Shown here in pieces: positions 15,073 through 30,000 of a DNA stretch of 64,000 nt. The position numbers and the translations under genes are program-made. The DNA lies in the NCBI GenBank assembly GCA_002118135.1, contig BDIU01000049.1, positions 248,001 through 312,000 of the forward strand. The letters run 5' to 3'. Positions within the stretch are counted from its first letter, which is position 1. Every line of letters begins with the position of its first letter. Source of the stretch: Trebouxia sp. TZW2008. Lineage: Eukaryota; Chlorophyta; Trebouxiophyceae; Trebouxiales; Trebouxiaceae. The notes under the pieces were generated by a model. It was not told the DNA's origin and did not search any database. It was given only the letters and a program-made list of their open reading frames with translations.

Positions 15073-18000
15073 ATGTCGTCGCCACAGCATGTCACTGTCG
15101 ACAGCTCTGATAAGGCAGCTCCTTCGCAAGGCCGCGCGGAATGGGACTTCGTGCAGCGCAAAGCTTTGGATGAATTGCAATCTCATCGTATCAGCGTGAG
15201 CGACTCAGAATTTTCACGCGCAACGACGACGAACCCTGGCTCTAGAAGCAGCATCGAGGGATTTCCGACAGTCAGCAGCGCAAAGCAACTGCCTCGCAAC
15301 ACTTCTCCGTTCCAAGGCCACTTTTCGCCATCAGACCAGGGTCAGTCTGAGCAAGATGGGTCCTCGGCGAGCAATCTGCCACCCAGAAGCAGAGCGGTTG
15401 ACCTGGCTACAGAGCCCTCACTCAAGCATGGGCTTGCAGAGAGTAAGCAGTGTAAAGTTTTTACCAGAAGCTATTGTCTACGCCCCACATCTGTCTTGTT
15501 ATACAACTATCAGCATCAGCTAATGACCTACACTAGGCTAGCAGTCTACACAGTCGTTGCTTGCTTGATCACAGGTCCTACAGCAGCAGATGCAGGACAC
15601 CAAAGGAAGTCCATGGAACGCTTGCCATCACTGGCATCTGGCATCAGCGGTCCAGGCTTTGAGCTAGCCCCAAACCCCAAAAGGGCTAAGTCAAATCCAA
15701 GATCAGACTCAGACAGCGAATCTGGCCTGACCTTCTCCCCAACACAGGCAAAACGACAGCAGCAGCGACAAGAAACTGCCAATTTGCCAGAAGCAGAAAA
15801 GTACAATGTTAGCTTTGCAGAAAGCAGCGACGAGGACTCCAACGCTTCTGACTCAGACATTCAGCAGATTCCAATGAACCCAGCATCTGCTGAGGATGAT
15901 GTCTGCTCAAACATGTCATTCCATGAAGATGACCAAGACCAGGTTCAGCAAATTCCAGATGATCCAACATCATCTGCAAAGGCGGACACATGCACACACA
16001 CCCCAGGCGACCCCTTCCATGCATGCATGCAATCTGGAGCTCCTGGATTGACACCCCTGAGGCTGACCCCAAAACCACCCCCAGAAAAGCACAGGTACAC
16101 GAAAATCGCAAAACTTCATCATGCATTCCATGCGTGACATCACCCATGCATGTGATGCAAGCAGATCTGCAAAACCCCCATCAGCAAGCATCAAATTTCC
16201 ACGGGATGTGCATAGTCAGCATGTAGCAAGCATGCATGTGATGCTTGCAGGTTTGCCAACCCCCCGGCCCCTACCAGCTACCCCACTGAAGAGGTGGCAG
16301 CCCGAGGAGGCAGCTCTCCCACCCAAATTGCACAGGTCAGCATTTCATGCAAAAGAATGAGACAATGCATATGTATAGCAACTTGCTCAACATGGCACAA
16401 TAATTTCTGGCACGTCAGAGCATGTTTCTTGCTGCAAAGATCATACTCACAACAGCCCCATAGATGTGACCTGCAGTGCATTTAGGGCCATCTACATGCA
16501 CTCAAAACCTGATGACTCACACTTGTGCCTAAATTTATGATGTACTCCGTGACTGCATCCTGCGTTACACTACTTGGGTGTCTTTCACAACCCATTTTGA
16601 GATGCCTCTGCCTTGCGGGCTCCCACCAAATGTCATCAGATAGCTGTGCCCATTGCTAAGTTGCGTTTGTGGCGCTGAAACAATGAATGCTTTTGTGCAA
16701 CTCAAGCTGATCAGCAGCAGCAAGCAAAACGTGACTCAGACCTGAAACCTTCACCTAAATTTGGGTGTTGACACATCTCGGCTGTGCTTGCTCTCACCAG
16801 AGTGTTGCTGCATGTCTACAGCCACTCATGTCTTAACAACCAATATCGTTAGTGTTGATGATGCAGACATGTAAGAACCCAGCATACTTTGAGCTTGCCA
16901 GATGAATGACAAGTTTGTGCAACTCAGGTTGATTAGCAGCAGCAGCAGCAAGCAAGGCGTGGCTCAGACCTGATGCATTAATCTAATTTTTGGTAACAAC
17001 ACCTCTCTGCTGCGCTTGCTCTCGTCCGCCGCCTAGAGCTGGGTGCCAACAGTTCACTGCTGTGCCTGCCCTTGCCACAATGTCACAGCTGCATGCTGCA
17101 CAGTGTCTAAACAACGACTGTGTGTAACTCAGGCTGATCAGCAGCAGCAGCAAGCAAGGAGTGGCTCAGACCTGACGCCTTCGCCTAGAACAGGAGCCAT
17201 AGTGGATGAGCTGCTGTCCGGGGTTGTGTCTGACAACCTGTCTATTGCTGGCAACAAGCCACAGTCGGTTGCACGGAGAGACAGTAGCCAGGCACAAGCA
17301 GGTGCTCAAAGAGGCAGTGACCTGCAGAGACAACAAGCAGCTGCCGAGCAAAGGGGCGGTGAGTTTTGCAGTCTGCTGTTGTGTCTGATGACCTGTCTGT
17401 GATGGGCAGCAAGCTACAATCGGCTGCACGGACATGTAGTGAAAAGCAGCCACATTCAGTGGCACAGAGAGACATTGACATGCAGAGACGGCAGGCAGCT
17501 CTTGAGCCAGGAGACAGTATGTGCACAGTTTCCTGTTCTATATCAGGGTTTGTCTGTCGCTGCATGGCCCTGAAACTCCACCAAATACAGTTTTGCCTCA
17601 GTACTGTGCTATCGCCATACAGCCATTTGCCATGAGCTCGCCGAACTGGTTGTGTCTCAGAGCTGTGTCGTCGTCGTGTTCCTAGTGCTTTCTTGTCCAC
17701 TGCAAGCACCTTTCTACAAAATGTTGTGGCATGATGGACTTAAGTCATGCATGCCGATGATTGTCAAATGCTGTTTGTGATGCATCGCAAGTTGTTGTCT
17801 CCAAATTGCCATACATGGGCTTGATTCCGACTGGCTTAGATGCTTGCTTCAGCCGGCCTGGTCTTCAAGCCAGTGTCAAAGACTAGTTGGAACCAAGCGC
17901 CTATGTTGCTGCTGTCAGCCAACAAGTTGTCCTGCTTATGCAACAGTTGTCTCCTGTTCTCGATCAGCAAAGGCACTCAACAATGTGCTTGCTGTTGCTC

Positions 18001-21000
18001 TGGTCTTGCACAGAATGCTTTAGCGGCTGCTGTTCATCAGTTGACGGACATGTCTTCACCTTTTTTTGCTTCCAGCGGACCACATGACACCACATGGAAT
18101 TGTTTCTGTTGCTGGGCTGGTATTTCATAGAATGCTTCAGCCGCTGCTGCTTGTCACTCGCATAGACTTGTCTCTGATACATCTGCTGTCAGCACCGCAC
18201 GTAAGATTGCTCTTGTTGCTGGCCTGGAACTCTATAAAATGCCTAGGAGGCTGCTGCCTGCTGGTTAAAGCCCTTACACATATCTATGTGATATGAGACA
18301 GCATTTGACATACAGCTGTACTCATGTTGCTGGTTTGCTGTCACATAGAACGCCAAAGAGGCTGCTGTCTGTCACTCACATGACAGGCCTGTCAACACAT
18401 GTCCTGTTGATGCACCATCTAACAGAGTTCTTGTTGCTGGTCTGCTCTCACTCCAGACGCTAGGCTTATGAACAGATCAGCAATGCAAACATGTGCTATC
18501 ATTAAAGCGCTTGGCAGCTTTCCTGTTGCTGGGGCAAAGGCTACTAATGCAGTGCCACTTTGTCGCCTGTTGTTTGCAACTGTGATGCCAAGCATTCTGC
18601 ACTGTGGCAAAGGTTGCTGGAGCAGCTCTAGTGACACAAAAAGGTCAACAACGCTGATCATCTGTTCAAAACCCTGTTGCCTGTGGTTTGCAACTGTGAT
18701 GCCAAGCATTTTGCACTTTGGCAAAGGTTGCTGGAGCAGCTCTAGTGACACAAAAAGGTCAACAGCGCTGATCAGCTGTGCTAAACCTGCTGCATGTTGT
18801 TTGCAGCTGTCTGCTGAGCATTTTGCACTGTGTTGCAGGTGCGGCAAGAGTTGCTGAGGTAGAACTAGTAACACCAAAAAGGTCAACAGTGCTGATCAAG
18901 TATTGGAAGCAACTGTCACCTGTTGTTTGCAGCTGGGACATCAAACATTTTGGATCATGTTGCAGGTGGGGCAAGAAGTGCTGAGGCAGGGCTACTGCCC
19001 CACGGAGCAGCCCCAGGTAAGATCTGGATCTATCGCCCGCCCCGCTGTCAGCCTTGCTGACTTTGCCATCTGCTGGATTCATGTGCTGCTTGTACACTTG
19101 TGCAGCTGATCTGACCTGCTTTTTTGCATATCTGAGCAAAGTGAACATGATGTGCATCTCAGGTACACAACTGATGAACTTCCCGTTGTGTGATGAGTTG
19201 TGTGACGCAGCTGGATGGGGTATGTGCATGCAACATAGTCCATTGCAACAGTATGCATGGTCTGTACACTGCAAAAGTATGTGTATATTGATCACCAAGG
19301 CTTGGTGAATTGTTCTGCGGCCTGTTTGTATCAACAAGCTGTTGAAGTTTAGTTGTTGATGGGATACTGTTTTGCTGCAGTGGGACCAGACCCTTCCGAG
19401 CTTGGATGGAAGCCTCATGGCGCTCAGCCAGGTTTGTGCTGCACTGACCTTAGCCTATGCAGATTGATTCCTTGACTGTGATCATATTTATTACACAGCG
19501 TGTTGCAGTCAGTGCATGGAACTGCAAGCACATTTGTATGATTGCACATTATTGTATCATATAGTATTGACATATATTATAAACACACAGCAGAATTTGC
19601 TGCCAAAGCAACGTTTCTGATTTAAAAAGGCTTTTAGGTGTCATCTGCACCAACCCTGCAACAGTATGCAGTGCATTAGTCATGGTCAGAAGGTATTTTC
19701 TTTGTCTCAGAACATGAGTCAAGACAGGGGATTTTTACTTTTACCAAGGCTGCTGTGCTGCATGCTGCTGGAAGTCTGGCCCAGCAGACGGTTTCTGTGC
19801 AAATTATCCCATGCCTGTTTTGTGCCCCTTGTGCAGCTGTGCTCATTGCTGCTCAAAATTGCAGCATCTCTGTCTCATTTGTGTCCCATACTTTCACCAT
19901 CAGTCGCTCTGACCATTAATGCTGGACAGTGGCCATGCTGAAAATCATGACAGCCTGTGTTTGAAAGAAGACTGTAGTCACCTTTGACGTCAGTCATCTT
20001 GCCGGCAGGCTTCTCATTGTGAATTGCAAACAGCATTGTCAGCATACATATGTGTGCATCAACATATGTTTGTATTTGAATAATGTCATTTTTTTCTTGC
20101 GCAAAGTGTCCACATCATTTTACCTGCAGCTGAAGGTGAGCCAGAGGCCAAGTCTGCTGCATTGCGCATCCCACAGCCAGGAGAAGAGCCGCTCATGCAT
20201 GCAGCCTTGCAAGGTCAGGCTTTAATTGTCGTCAGAATACACCTGTGCTTGAATGTGTAACTCGTTGGTATCAGCGGTACTAGACTTTTTTGTTTATCGG
20301 ATCCTTGAAAGCCGGGGTCATCACAGCAAGCACTGCACACACTCACCTTGTCTGTCAGCAAATATCTGTTTTTTCTTCCATGAAATGCCTGTTTTTGCAG
20401 ATTGTGTGGTGCAAAGACTGTGATCACCGACTGTCTGCACAGCTTCAATGCAACCACCATTGGTGCAAGCAATTCCTGAGCAGAGTGTGCATATGAATAA
20501 TCTCTCACCTGGTGAGCTGTACTCATGCATGTGTCAACCCTTTCTGCTTGGTCTCTGCACAAATTCATTGTATGTGCAGCTTTCATCTTTCATGCTGTCT
20601 GTCCTGTTGATGCCCTCTTGCTCTCTCCCTGCAGTACCTGAAGATTCTGATTCCCGTTCCAAAGCCCTATCTGATGATGCATCAGACCCTCCCACAAATT
20701 CAAGTTCTGCCATGTCTGGCAGAACTGCTGAAGCCCCTCCCAAAGCCCTTTCTGATAACGCATCAGACCCTCCCACCAGTCCAAGTTCTGCCAGAAGCGG
20801 CAAAACTGCTGAACCTCATTCCCCCTTGCGCGGTCGTGTGACTGAAGTTGCAACTACAGCAGTCAGACTGACAGGTCAGTCATATTTGAATCCCTCTCAA
20901 ACCCCCTCTTGCACCCCTTCCGTTAGCCCCTCCCTCTCAAATCCCCCCCCCCCATCGATAACCTAACCCCCCCTCCCTCCCAGCCCCCAAACCGCACCTT

Positions 21001-24000
21001 GCCTCAAGCCATGAAACGTCTTGATGCGTACTTCAGGTCTTGTTAGCAATTGTCACAAACTGCAGGGTTTCCCCGCTCTTCAATTAGGTTCTTCTGCCTT
21101 TGAGGCAATCATCTGCCATGCAAATGAATGGCTACTGTATGCTGTTGTGGATCTCTGCGTGATGTCAAACAACTAAACATCTAGTATCCTGTATGTCAGT
21201 CAAGACCGGCAGTTATTCATGGGCTAGTTGGTTTCAATGCTCACCTGCTTGCTGTTGATCTTCTGGGATGCCGATTCAGCAAGTTATCTACTACCGTGGG
21301 TTGGCTGCAGGGGCAGCAGCAGCAGGGGTAGTAGGAGGGGCTGCAGCAGCAGCAGTAGGGGTGGTGGCTGGGGGTGCCCTGGTAGGGCTGGGTGCAGCTG
21401 CCCTAACAGGAGGGGCTGTACTGAATGCTGTCAACTTCCCTGGACCAGACTCACAGGCACGTCTTGTTATACCCTCTTGACCGCTGCTGCTGCTGCTGCT
21501 GCTGACGCCGCCAGTTTTGTGTATTGTCACTTGATTGAGGATCAAATGTGCCACAGTCTCAAGCCAAATGCTGAAAACCTAACACACTAATTGCTTTGCC
21601 TGCTGCGCTCAATTTTGCCGACAGTGCAGATACGCAAGGTGTTGACATCAAGCACGATTGGTCATAAAAACACATAGCAACAATCAACACCTATAACGTG
21701 CAAATTGTTCCCAAAGTTCCAAAACGCAAGCAACAGAAGCTGGAGCCTCTGCTGCTTTGCCTGCTGCATGACAGCTTCTGTGGAACCTCAACCCAAGTTT
21801 TGTCTCTACAGACAGACATACAGACAATGGCAATGCGCTGAGTCTGTCACTGCTGCAGGCATCTGAAGCTGGAGCATCAGATGTTGAAGCTGAAACAGCC
21901 TCAGACGCCAATGCAGCTTCAGAGTCAGCCAGCACAGCGCAGGAGGGTCATCAAGCAACCTCATCTGATGCTGTTGAGCAGGATGTTGCTGACAACAGGT
22001 CAGCACAGACAGACAGCTCATACTCCTCAAGTGCAGCAGCTCAGCAGAACAAGGCAAGGAGCGATGCAATGCCAGGTCACGCCAAACGTCAAGCTGATAG
22101 CAGCTGGACTGAGTCTGAGTTGCCCCTGAAGCGTCAGGAAGTCACGCATGCCTTCTCAAACGGCATTTCAGACGGCAGTACTGCTGCTGGTGGACCGCCA
22201 TCAGATGCAGCAGGTTCTGCTGGCTCTGCAAGCGGTGCTGGTGCTGGGGCTGGTGCAAAGGCTGCTGATGGTGACATTGTAGTTGCGCCAAAGTCCAGTG
22301 CTGCTGACTCCAATGCTGGTGCTGCTGGAGGTAGCACTAGTGCTGACGGTGGCAGTGGTCATGGGTTCAAGTCTGCTACTGCTGATGGAGGTGAAGATGC
22401 TCAGAGCAGCATCACAAGCCCAAGCATTACAGGATCTGCTGAGGCTGCTGGTGGTGGTGGAACAGCAGGTCCAAGCTTTGCGCCGGCTACACCAGACCAC
22501 GCAGCAGCCACAGACCAGGGCCAGCGTGGCTCAGTCTACCATTCTGGTAGACAGCAGACTGCCACCCCAGACCACACAGCAGCCCCAGACCAAGGCCGAC
22601 GTGACTCAGGCTATCAGACTGGTAGACAGGAGACTGGAGAGTCCCCCAGTGATGGCCTGGAAGGTGAAGCAGCTCAGAGTCCGCCTGTGTTGAGCCCTGG
22701 CATAGCAGGCAGCAGCGGCTATGAGCCAGCCCAGCACCAGAGCACAGCACAGCAGTCAACTGGTCAAGCCTACTCTGCATCTGATGGCAATGCTGAGGAA
22801 AGTCAGCCTGTGCTGAGCCCTGGCATTCAAGGCAGCAGGGGCTACGAGCCAGCCCAGCACCAGAGCACAGCACAGCAGTCAACTGGCCAAGGCTACTCTG
22901 CATCTGATGGCAATGCTGAGGAAAGTCAGCCTGTGCTGAGCCCTGGCATTCAAGGCAGCAGGGGCTATGAGCCAGCACACAACCAGAGCACAGCAGAACA
23001 GTTCATCGGTCAAGGACACTCTGTGTCTGACGCCAATCCAGACGGCAATGAACCTGTGCTGAGCCCTGGCATTCAAGGCAGCAGGGGCTATGAACCAGCA
23101 CGGCATCAGAGCACAGCACAGCAGTCGGCTGGTCAAGGCTACTCTGCATCTGATGGCAATGCTGAGGAAAGTCAGCCTGTGCTGAGCCCTGGCATTCAAG
23201 GCAGCAGGGGCTATGAGCCAGCCCAGCACCAGAGCACAGCACAGCAGTCCATTGGTCAAGGCTATGCTGCATCTGGCAACAGCAGAGATGGTAACAGCAG
23301 CCAAGGGCAGGGCAGCAGCCAAGGGCAGGACAGCAGCCGAGGGCAGGGCAGCAGCCAAGGGCAGGGCAGCAGCAGGGGCACTGGTCCGCAACAGCCCCAA
23401 GGGCGGGGCAGCAGCCAAGGGCAGGGCAGCAGCAGGAACACTGGTCCGCAACAGCCCCAAGGGCGGGGCAGCAGCCAAGGGCGGGGCAGCAGCAGGGGCA
23501 CTGGTCCGCAACAGCCCCAAGGGCAGGGCAGCAGTCAAGTGTCAGCCAATGGCACCTCTGGCAGCCCATCTCAGCTGCAGCAGGATCAAGCCACAGACTT
23601 TGGCGCCATTGTTGACTCTCAAGGAAACCCTGATGCTAAGCCACAAGGTGCTCAGGATCAGGCTGCTGACTTTGGCGCTGTTGTTCACTCACAAGGAACT
23701 GCTGACGCTGAGGCAATTGCTGATGCACGTAACAATACATCAGGTGCAGGTGGCAGGCTGGCTCAGCACAGACTGAACAGCGGAGCAAGCAATGCTGCTG
23801 ATGCTGCCAATGCGCAGTCATCACCCAGCAGCACATCAGGCAGAGACAGCACTCTTGCTAATTATGGACTTCACGGTGGAGCAAGCGCTGCTGCTGATGC
23901 TGTCGAAGGGCAGTCATTGCCAAAAAGTGCATCAGACAGACACAGCAGCCCAGCTAATGGCAGAGTCAACAGTGAAGGCCATGGCGCTGGTGGTAACGAG

Positions 24001-27000
24001 GGCCATGCCTCAGGTCCCCAGGGTCAGGGCAGCAGCCCAAGTCAGAGTCAAAACAGTGGCCCAAGGCAAGGTAGCTTTACCTACAGCCGCCATAGCCTGC
24101 AGGAGACGCACCATGACCAGGGGCAGTTTGCTGGTGGCCAGGCAACTGCAGCTGGTACACTGGGCTCTGGTAAGCACCTTGTGACGTCCAGAGGCTTTGC
24201 CTTGAGGCAGTTTTGGGAGCAATAGGAATGCATGATGCTGCACATATGTGTGCTTTGTACAGACATGACAGAATTGCAGTACAGCAGGCAAGGCATGAGC
24301 AATCAATGGATACGCTGATGCTGAAAGCTCTTTGCCATTAGCCTGCCTAGCTTGGAAGGCTAGAAGCCCTGCCATTAGTAGCACACGTACGGAATAGTCT
24401 TGCCAAGAAGCAGCACCAAGCTGCTGTAGCAGGACTGAGGTCCGCTTTTGGGTCCTACCGTGTGCTGCCTCCCAGCTCTGCACAGCTGTCATGCGGCTCT
24501 TGTCGCAGGACAGTACACACCATGTTGTGCACACTGCTGCAAGTATTTGCTGGTGAAAACAGAAGGTCATCCAAGGACATACTTTCAGAATCGCTTGAGC
24601 AGTTCAGGATCAAAATCCTTCATGGCAGCAGTTTGTCAACTACTTGACTGTCTGCAGGCCAGATTGAGCAGCGCGGACAGTCAGACCAGGCTCAAGACAC
24701 TGCACAATTGGGGGATCAGCAGTCCGCCAATAGCACCTTGACACCGCGCAGAGCTGTCTATGGTGAGCAAGGTCAGAATCCTGCAGATGCTGCCTTGAAC
24801 AGGGGTCAGGAAACTTCAGCACCACCCAATCTGCAGGGTCAGGACACTGCAGTTCCCAGCAGTCACCAGCCTGTCCACGGCACTTCTAGCCTTGCAGGCA
24901 GAAGAGCTGTCTATGGCGAGCAGGGTCAGACGCCCGCAGATGCTGCCTTGAACCAAGACCTTGGTGGGAAGACTGCTGGTGAAGGGGCTGTCAGTAGTAA
25001 CTCAGCATCACACAGTCAGCATGCACAGACAGGTTGGCTGCTAGTCTTTCTCTTTTCAGAAGCCTCACTTACGAGCATGAATTTTGTATCAGATGAAAGC
25101 ATTGGGATTGAGCATGGTATTTGAAATGCATGACAATAGGCAGCATCAATGAGGCATATTCAGCAACCATGACTGAGGCAGCTGGCTTGCACCTGCGCAT
25201 GCAGCATCTTTGTGACCTTGTAACAAAATCCAACAAGGCAAACGGTTGATTTCACTAGACGCCGCAGTAGCACCATGGCTGCTGAGCTGCTGTTGTGCAG
25301 CAAGGTGCACCTCTGAGGCTGTGACATAGTCACAATGCTATCATGGCAACATCATTTCTTGTGTTGTTGACTTTGCTGATGCTGTACAGACAAGGATGCA
25401 CCTGGTGCCGTCACTGAGTCATCAGCTTATCAGGGCAGCCAGTGGGAGCCAAGTGACCAGCAGCCAAGAGAGAAGCCAGAAGGGCAGGATGAACAGCCCC
25501 TGCAGACCCTAGCTGAAGAGCCTCAGGCGGAGGAAGCTGCTTCAGTGGCTGCTCAGCATGAGTCAGCCCAGCCTGCTAGCCATGGCTCTGAAGAAGCTGC
25601 TTCAGCAGCAGCTCAGCATGAGTCAGCCCAGCCTGCTAGCCATGGCTCGGAGGAAGCTGCTGCAGCAGCTGCCCAGCATGAGTCGGCCCAGCCTCCTCAC
25701 CTTACACTTGACATGTCAGCTGCTGACTACTCAGAGCCTGCAGCTCAGATTAGTCAGCAATCTCAGCAGCCTGAGCCACTGCAGCCCGAGCAAATTCAGG
25801 CTGAGGGTAGTCAGCGTCAGCAATCATCCCAAGGTCTTGTGGGTAGGTTTGCTATCGTGCCTCAGACCCACAACTCCTTGCCGATGAGGCTGCGGTGCCG
25901 TGTCCTCTCAGTGCCAAAATTGAGGCATTGATGGCAGACATCAAGCATCAGTGCATGTGTCAGTGCAACAGCTTGAACTGATGCATCTGTTGGCCTTGTC
26001 ACAAGCTTGTTACAACTGCATGGTCTTGTTGCTGTATGTAAACAGGCAATGTGCAGATGCCACCTGCACAGTCGTATGTAACGAGATTGATCACCACGTC
26101 CTTCTGACTTCAGCATGTTGGCTAATCTTACGCTGTCCAGCCTTCTTCTGGCCATGTAAGGCATCTCAGCTATTCTTCACCAATATGGGAAAGTAACAGC
26201 ACAAACATGTGGTTTCACCATCCTGCCTAATAGTGAAGTTCTCCCCCTGTAGTATAGCAGCATGGGGATGGCGGGCTGCAGCCTTTGCATGTCCAACTGA
26301 CATTTGTACCATGGCACATGCTCTGCATTGTCCTGGTGTGTTGATGAGATATATACACTACCCACAGCATGTAAGGCAGCAAAGCACTTGACAGATGTGT
26401 ACACAATATGGTTTTGTCCTAGTGAAAGCTTATTTAATTAGTGCTGTTGCCAAGCAGGGCGTTTCTTTGGCATGTTTGGCAGCAAGAAAGGCAACGACCA
26501 CCAGGCACCAGAAAACGCACAAGCTGAAGCTGGTTCTAAGCCAGAGCATCAACAGGCAGCATTGTTAAGCACTGTTGAGGCTTCAGTTGAGGCATCGCAG
26601 TCAGACAGCAACCAGCGATCATCAGCTCAGGCACAAGCTGAAGCTTCTTCTCAGCCAGAGCATCAGCGAGGGCCACAGTCACACGATGTTCAGACATCAG
26701 CACAGAGACAAGCTATAGGTGGCTCTGAGCCAGAGCGTCAACAGGCATTGCAGTCAGACAGTGGTCCTCAGGCTTTGGCGCAGGCAACACAGTCAGGCAA
26801 CGGTCATGCATCAGCACAGGGACAAGCCTTAAATCGTGCTGAGCCAGACCATCAGCAGGCGCCACAGTCAGGCAATGATCAGGCCTCAGCCCAGACATCA
26901 CAGTCAAGCCATGGTCAGGCTTCATTTCAGGCGTCACACTCAGACAACGCTCAGGCTTCAGAGCAGGCTGACTTCAGGATGCCACCTGAAATTGGTGGCA

Positions 27001-30000
27001 GCAAGCCTGCAGAGCCTGATCTGCAGTCAGACGCCGCACAAGCTGCTGATGATGCGCAGCCTGACGGCCAGCCAGGTGCAGCTCGCCTGCTGACTCATTG
27101 TTATTGCTCCAGCCCCTTGGTCAGACTGCCTGCTGCTTAGCTGCAGATTTGCTGCAATTTCTGGGATGAAATCTTGGGCACGAGAATGTCTGCTTTCATT
27201 GATTGATGCTGGAGAAATGCATAGGAAAATAATGGTGGCATGTTGCAAGTTGGAATAGCATCTGCAGCTGTCGCTTTTGTTGAAGCTGCTGCGTCTGTGC
27301 TGTCAAAATGCCGGCCGCGAGCGCTGAAAGCAGGCAGCAAGCACTCTTGAGTTGAGAAATTGACTACCTGCAAAACAGAAACCAGATTTGCTGCAATTTC
27401 TGAGATTGGGCATCACCTGGACATGGCATGCTGTTGCTGTAGTCAATGCACGCCGTTAGACAATGAGCATGCTGAAGCAGTTGGGCTAAAATCTAGCCCC
27501 TCAGCTTATTTGGCTGTTTGGTTGGGATGCAAATGCAAAATTTCTGTTTGCCTCTTTCATCAGCTTCTACTGCGCTTGCACGAGCATGTTGATTTGATCA
27601 GCAACTCAATTGTACTTAATGTCTCTCTGATGCTCCAGGACAAAGGCAACATTCGGCTGATGTCGACCAACCTACTGAGTCCAGGCATACAGCTCAGCAG
27701 ATGCATACTGAAGCACCCAACAATGCTGATGACACCTTTGCTCACCCTGACACACCTGACATTCAAGGGGCAAGCTCACAGCAGCAGCAGCAGCAGCATG
27801 GACAATTTGCTGTGGGCCAACAGCAGACTGCCGATGCACAGGAATTTGCCACTGAGCATCAGGTAAACAATAAAGCGCCTGGATCAGATGAAGCAATGCT
27901 TGCACAGCCTCTCACCTCTGACAGCCAACAGCATCCACAGAAGCAGCAGCAAAAGAGGCCATATGCTGTGGGCCGACAGCAGATTGCAGATGCACATGAG
28001 TTTGCTACTGAGCATCAGGTCAACAATGAAGCGCCTAGGTCAGATGAAGCCATGCTTGCACAACCTCTCGCCTCTGACAGCCAACAGCGTTCACAGCAGC
28101 AGCACCAACAGCAGCAGCGGCAAGCTGACTCAGCAACAGTCAGGGCAGCTGCAACTAGGCAAGCTGACTCAGCAGCAGCAGAGGTACCCAAGAAGCCAAG
28201 TCTGCAGTCTGACGTTGCACAGCAGCAGGCCAGAGCTGTTGAGCTTCCTGATCAACAAGCCCTTTTGTCTGTACAGCGTCATGCCAGCAACGCACAGGCA
28301 GCAGCACGCAGGCAGGCTGGCTCAGCAGCAGCAGAAGCACCCAAGGAGCCAAGTCTGCAGTCTGGGGTTGTACAGCAGCAAGCCAAAGCTGTTGAGGTCC
28401 CTGATAAGCAGGGCCCTTTGTCTGTACAGCGCGATGCTAGCAATGCACAGGCAGCATCAGCAGCAGAGGTACCCAAGGAGCCAAGTTTGCAGTCTGGCGT
28501 TGCACAGCAGCAGGCCAGAGCTGTTGATGATCCTGCTCAACAGCCCGCTTCGTCTGTACAGCGTGACGCCGGCAATGCACAGGCAGCATCAGCAGCACGG
28601 GAACCCAGGGAGCCAAGTCTGCAGTCCAACGTTGCACAGCAGCAGGCTAGAGCCGTTGAAGTGCCTGATCAACAGTCTCCTTTGTCTGTACAACGTGACA
28701 GCAGCAATGCACAGCGACCATCAGACAGGCTGGCTGGCTCAGCAGCAGCAGAGGTACCTAAGGAACCCAGTCTGCAGTCTGGCGTCGCACAGCAGCAGGC
28801 TAGAGCTGTCGAAGTCCCTGATCAACAGTTTACTTCTTCTGTACAGCATGACAGCAGCAATGCACAAGAAACATCCAACAGGCAGGCTGGCTCAGCAGCA
28901 GCAGAGGCGTCTGAGGAGCCAAGTCTGCAGTCTGGAGTTGCACAGCAGCAGGCCAGAGCTATTGAAGTCCCTGATCAACAGCCTGCCTTAGCTGTACAGC
29001 ATGACTGCAGTGGTTTACAGGCAACAGCAGAGCTACCTAAGCAGCCAAGTCTGCAGTCTGATGTTGCACAGCAACAGGCCAGGGCTGTTGAGGCTTCAGC
29101 AGGGGCAGAAGGCATTTCTGGGGAAGCAGTTGCCCCTGAGCAGCCAGAGCTGAGATCAGGTAAGAGCTCAACAAGCTGCTGAAGAAGAGGAAGGTATCTA
29201 CAGTGCTTGTTCAGTGGAATGACTGGATTTATTCTCAAGAAACTGCCCTTACTCCCATTGCTTTGCAGTCAGAATGTAGCAGTTGATTCCCAACAGCATT
29301 TTCCTGACGACTAGGGTGTCAGGGTGTCTATGACAGTACTATACATCACCCCCTGCTCATGATGTGTGTGTCATAGCAACAGCTCCTGTTATAACTGTGA
29401 CTACAGCAGTCAAAGGGGAGACGCATGGATGGTTGGCGACACCGAGTTCAGTGCGTTTGTGGTATCACCTGTTGTCATGATGACGTCCTGCTGTGACTAT
29501 TGCAAGAAGCATGAAACAGTCAGAATGTAAGCTGTTTCAAGTGCAAAGCCTGCCTGGCTGAGTTGTACTTTAATACAGCATATATTCTGACTGCTTCATG
29601 CTTCATCTGCAGCTGCAATGTCACTGTTGACAGCATGGCTCGTCCTGCAGTCTAGCATTGTAGGCTGTTGTCTTTAGTCAAGTTTTCTCTCAATTCCTTG
29701 CTGTTGTGACGTGGACGACTTGAGTTTTGCCCTGGCACATGAATGGATCTAGCTGGCATTGCTCACCTTGCAGTGCCTATTGGCTGCATTGTTTCCATCT
29801 AGTACCTCATGCATGCTGATGGTTTTGCCCCCGATCCGGTCCAAGGTGTTTTGGCTTGCAGGTGAAAACGTCAAAACTGATCAGTCTGCCCCTTCTCAAC
29901 AGCACAATGGCACTGACGCACAGACATGGGCCTCCCAGCATGCCATTAGAAACGAAGCTCCTCACTCACAAGAAACTGCCTACGCACAGCCATTGACATC

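Noticed and set aside
18419..18886. Minus-strand frame with repeated LELLQQPLP-type sequence
   Set aside because: It only follows the 111-bp tandem units; the period is not special to this strand and no flanking exons fit.
22879..23569. Long minus-strand open frames (up to 219 codons) over the repeat exon
   Set aside because: They are mirror frames of the CAG/GCA-rich plus-strand repeats; composition (Cys/Leu/Pro-rich) is typical of an antisense shadow and no acceptor or start context supports them.
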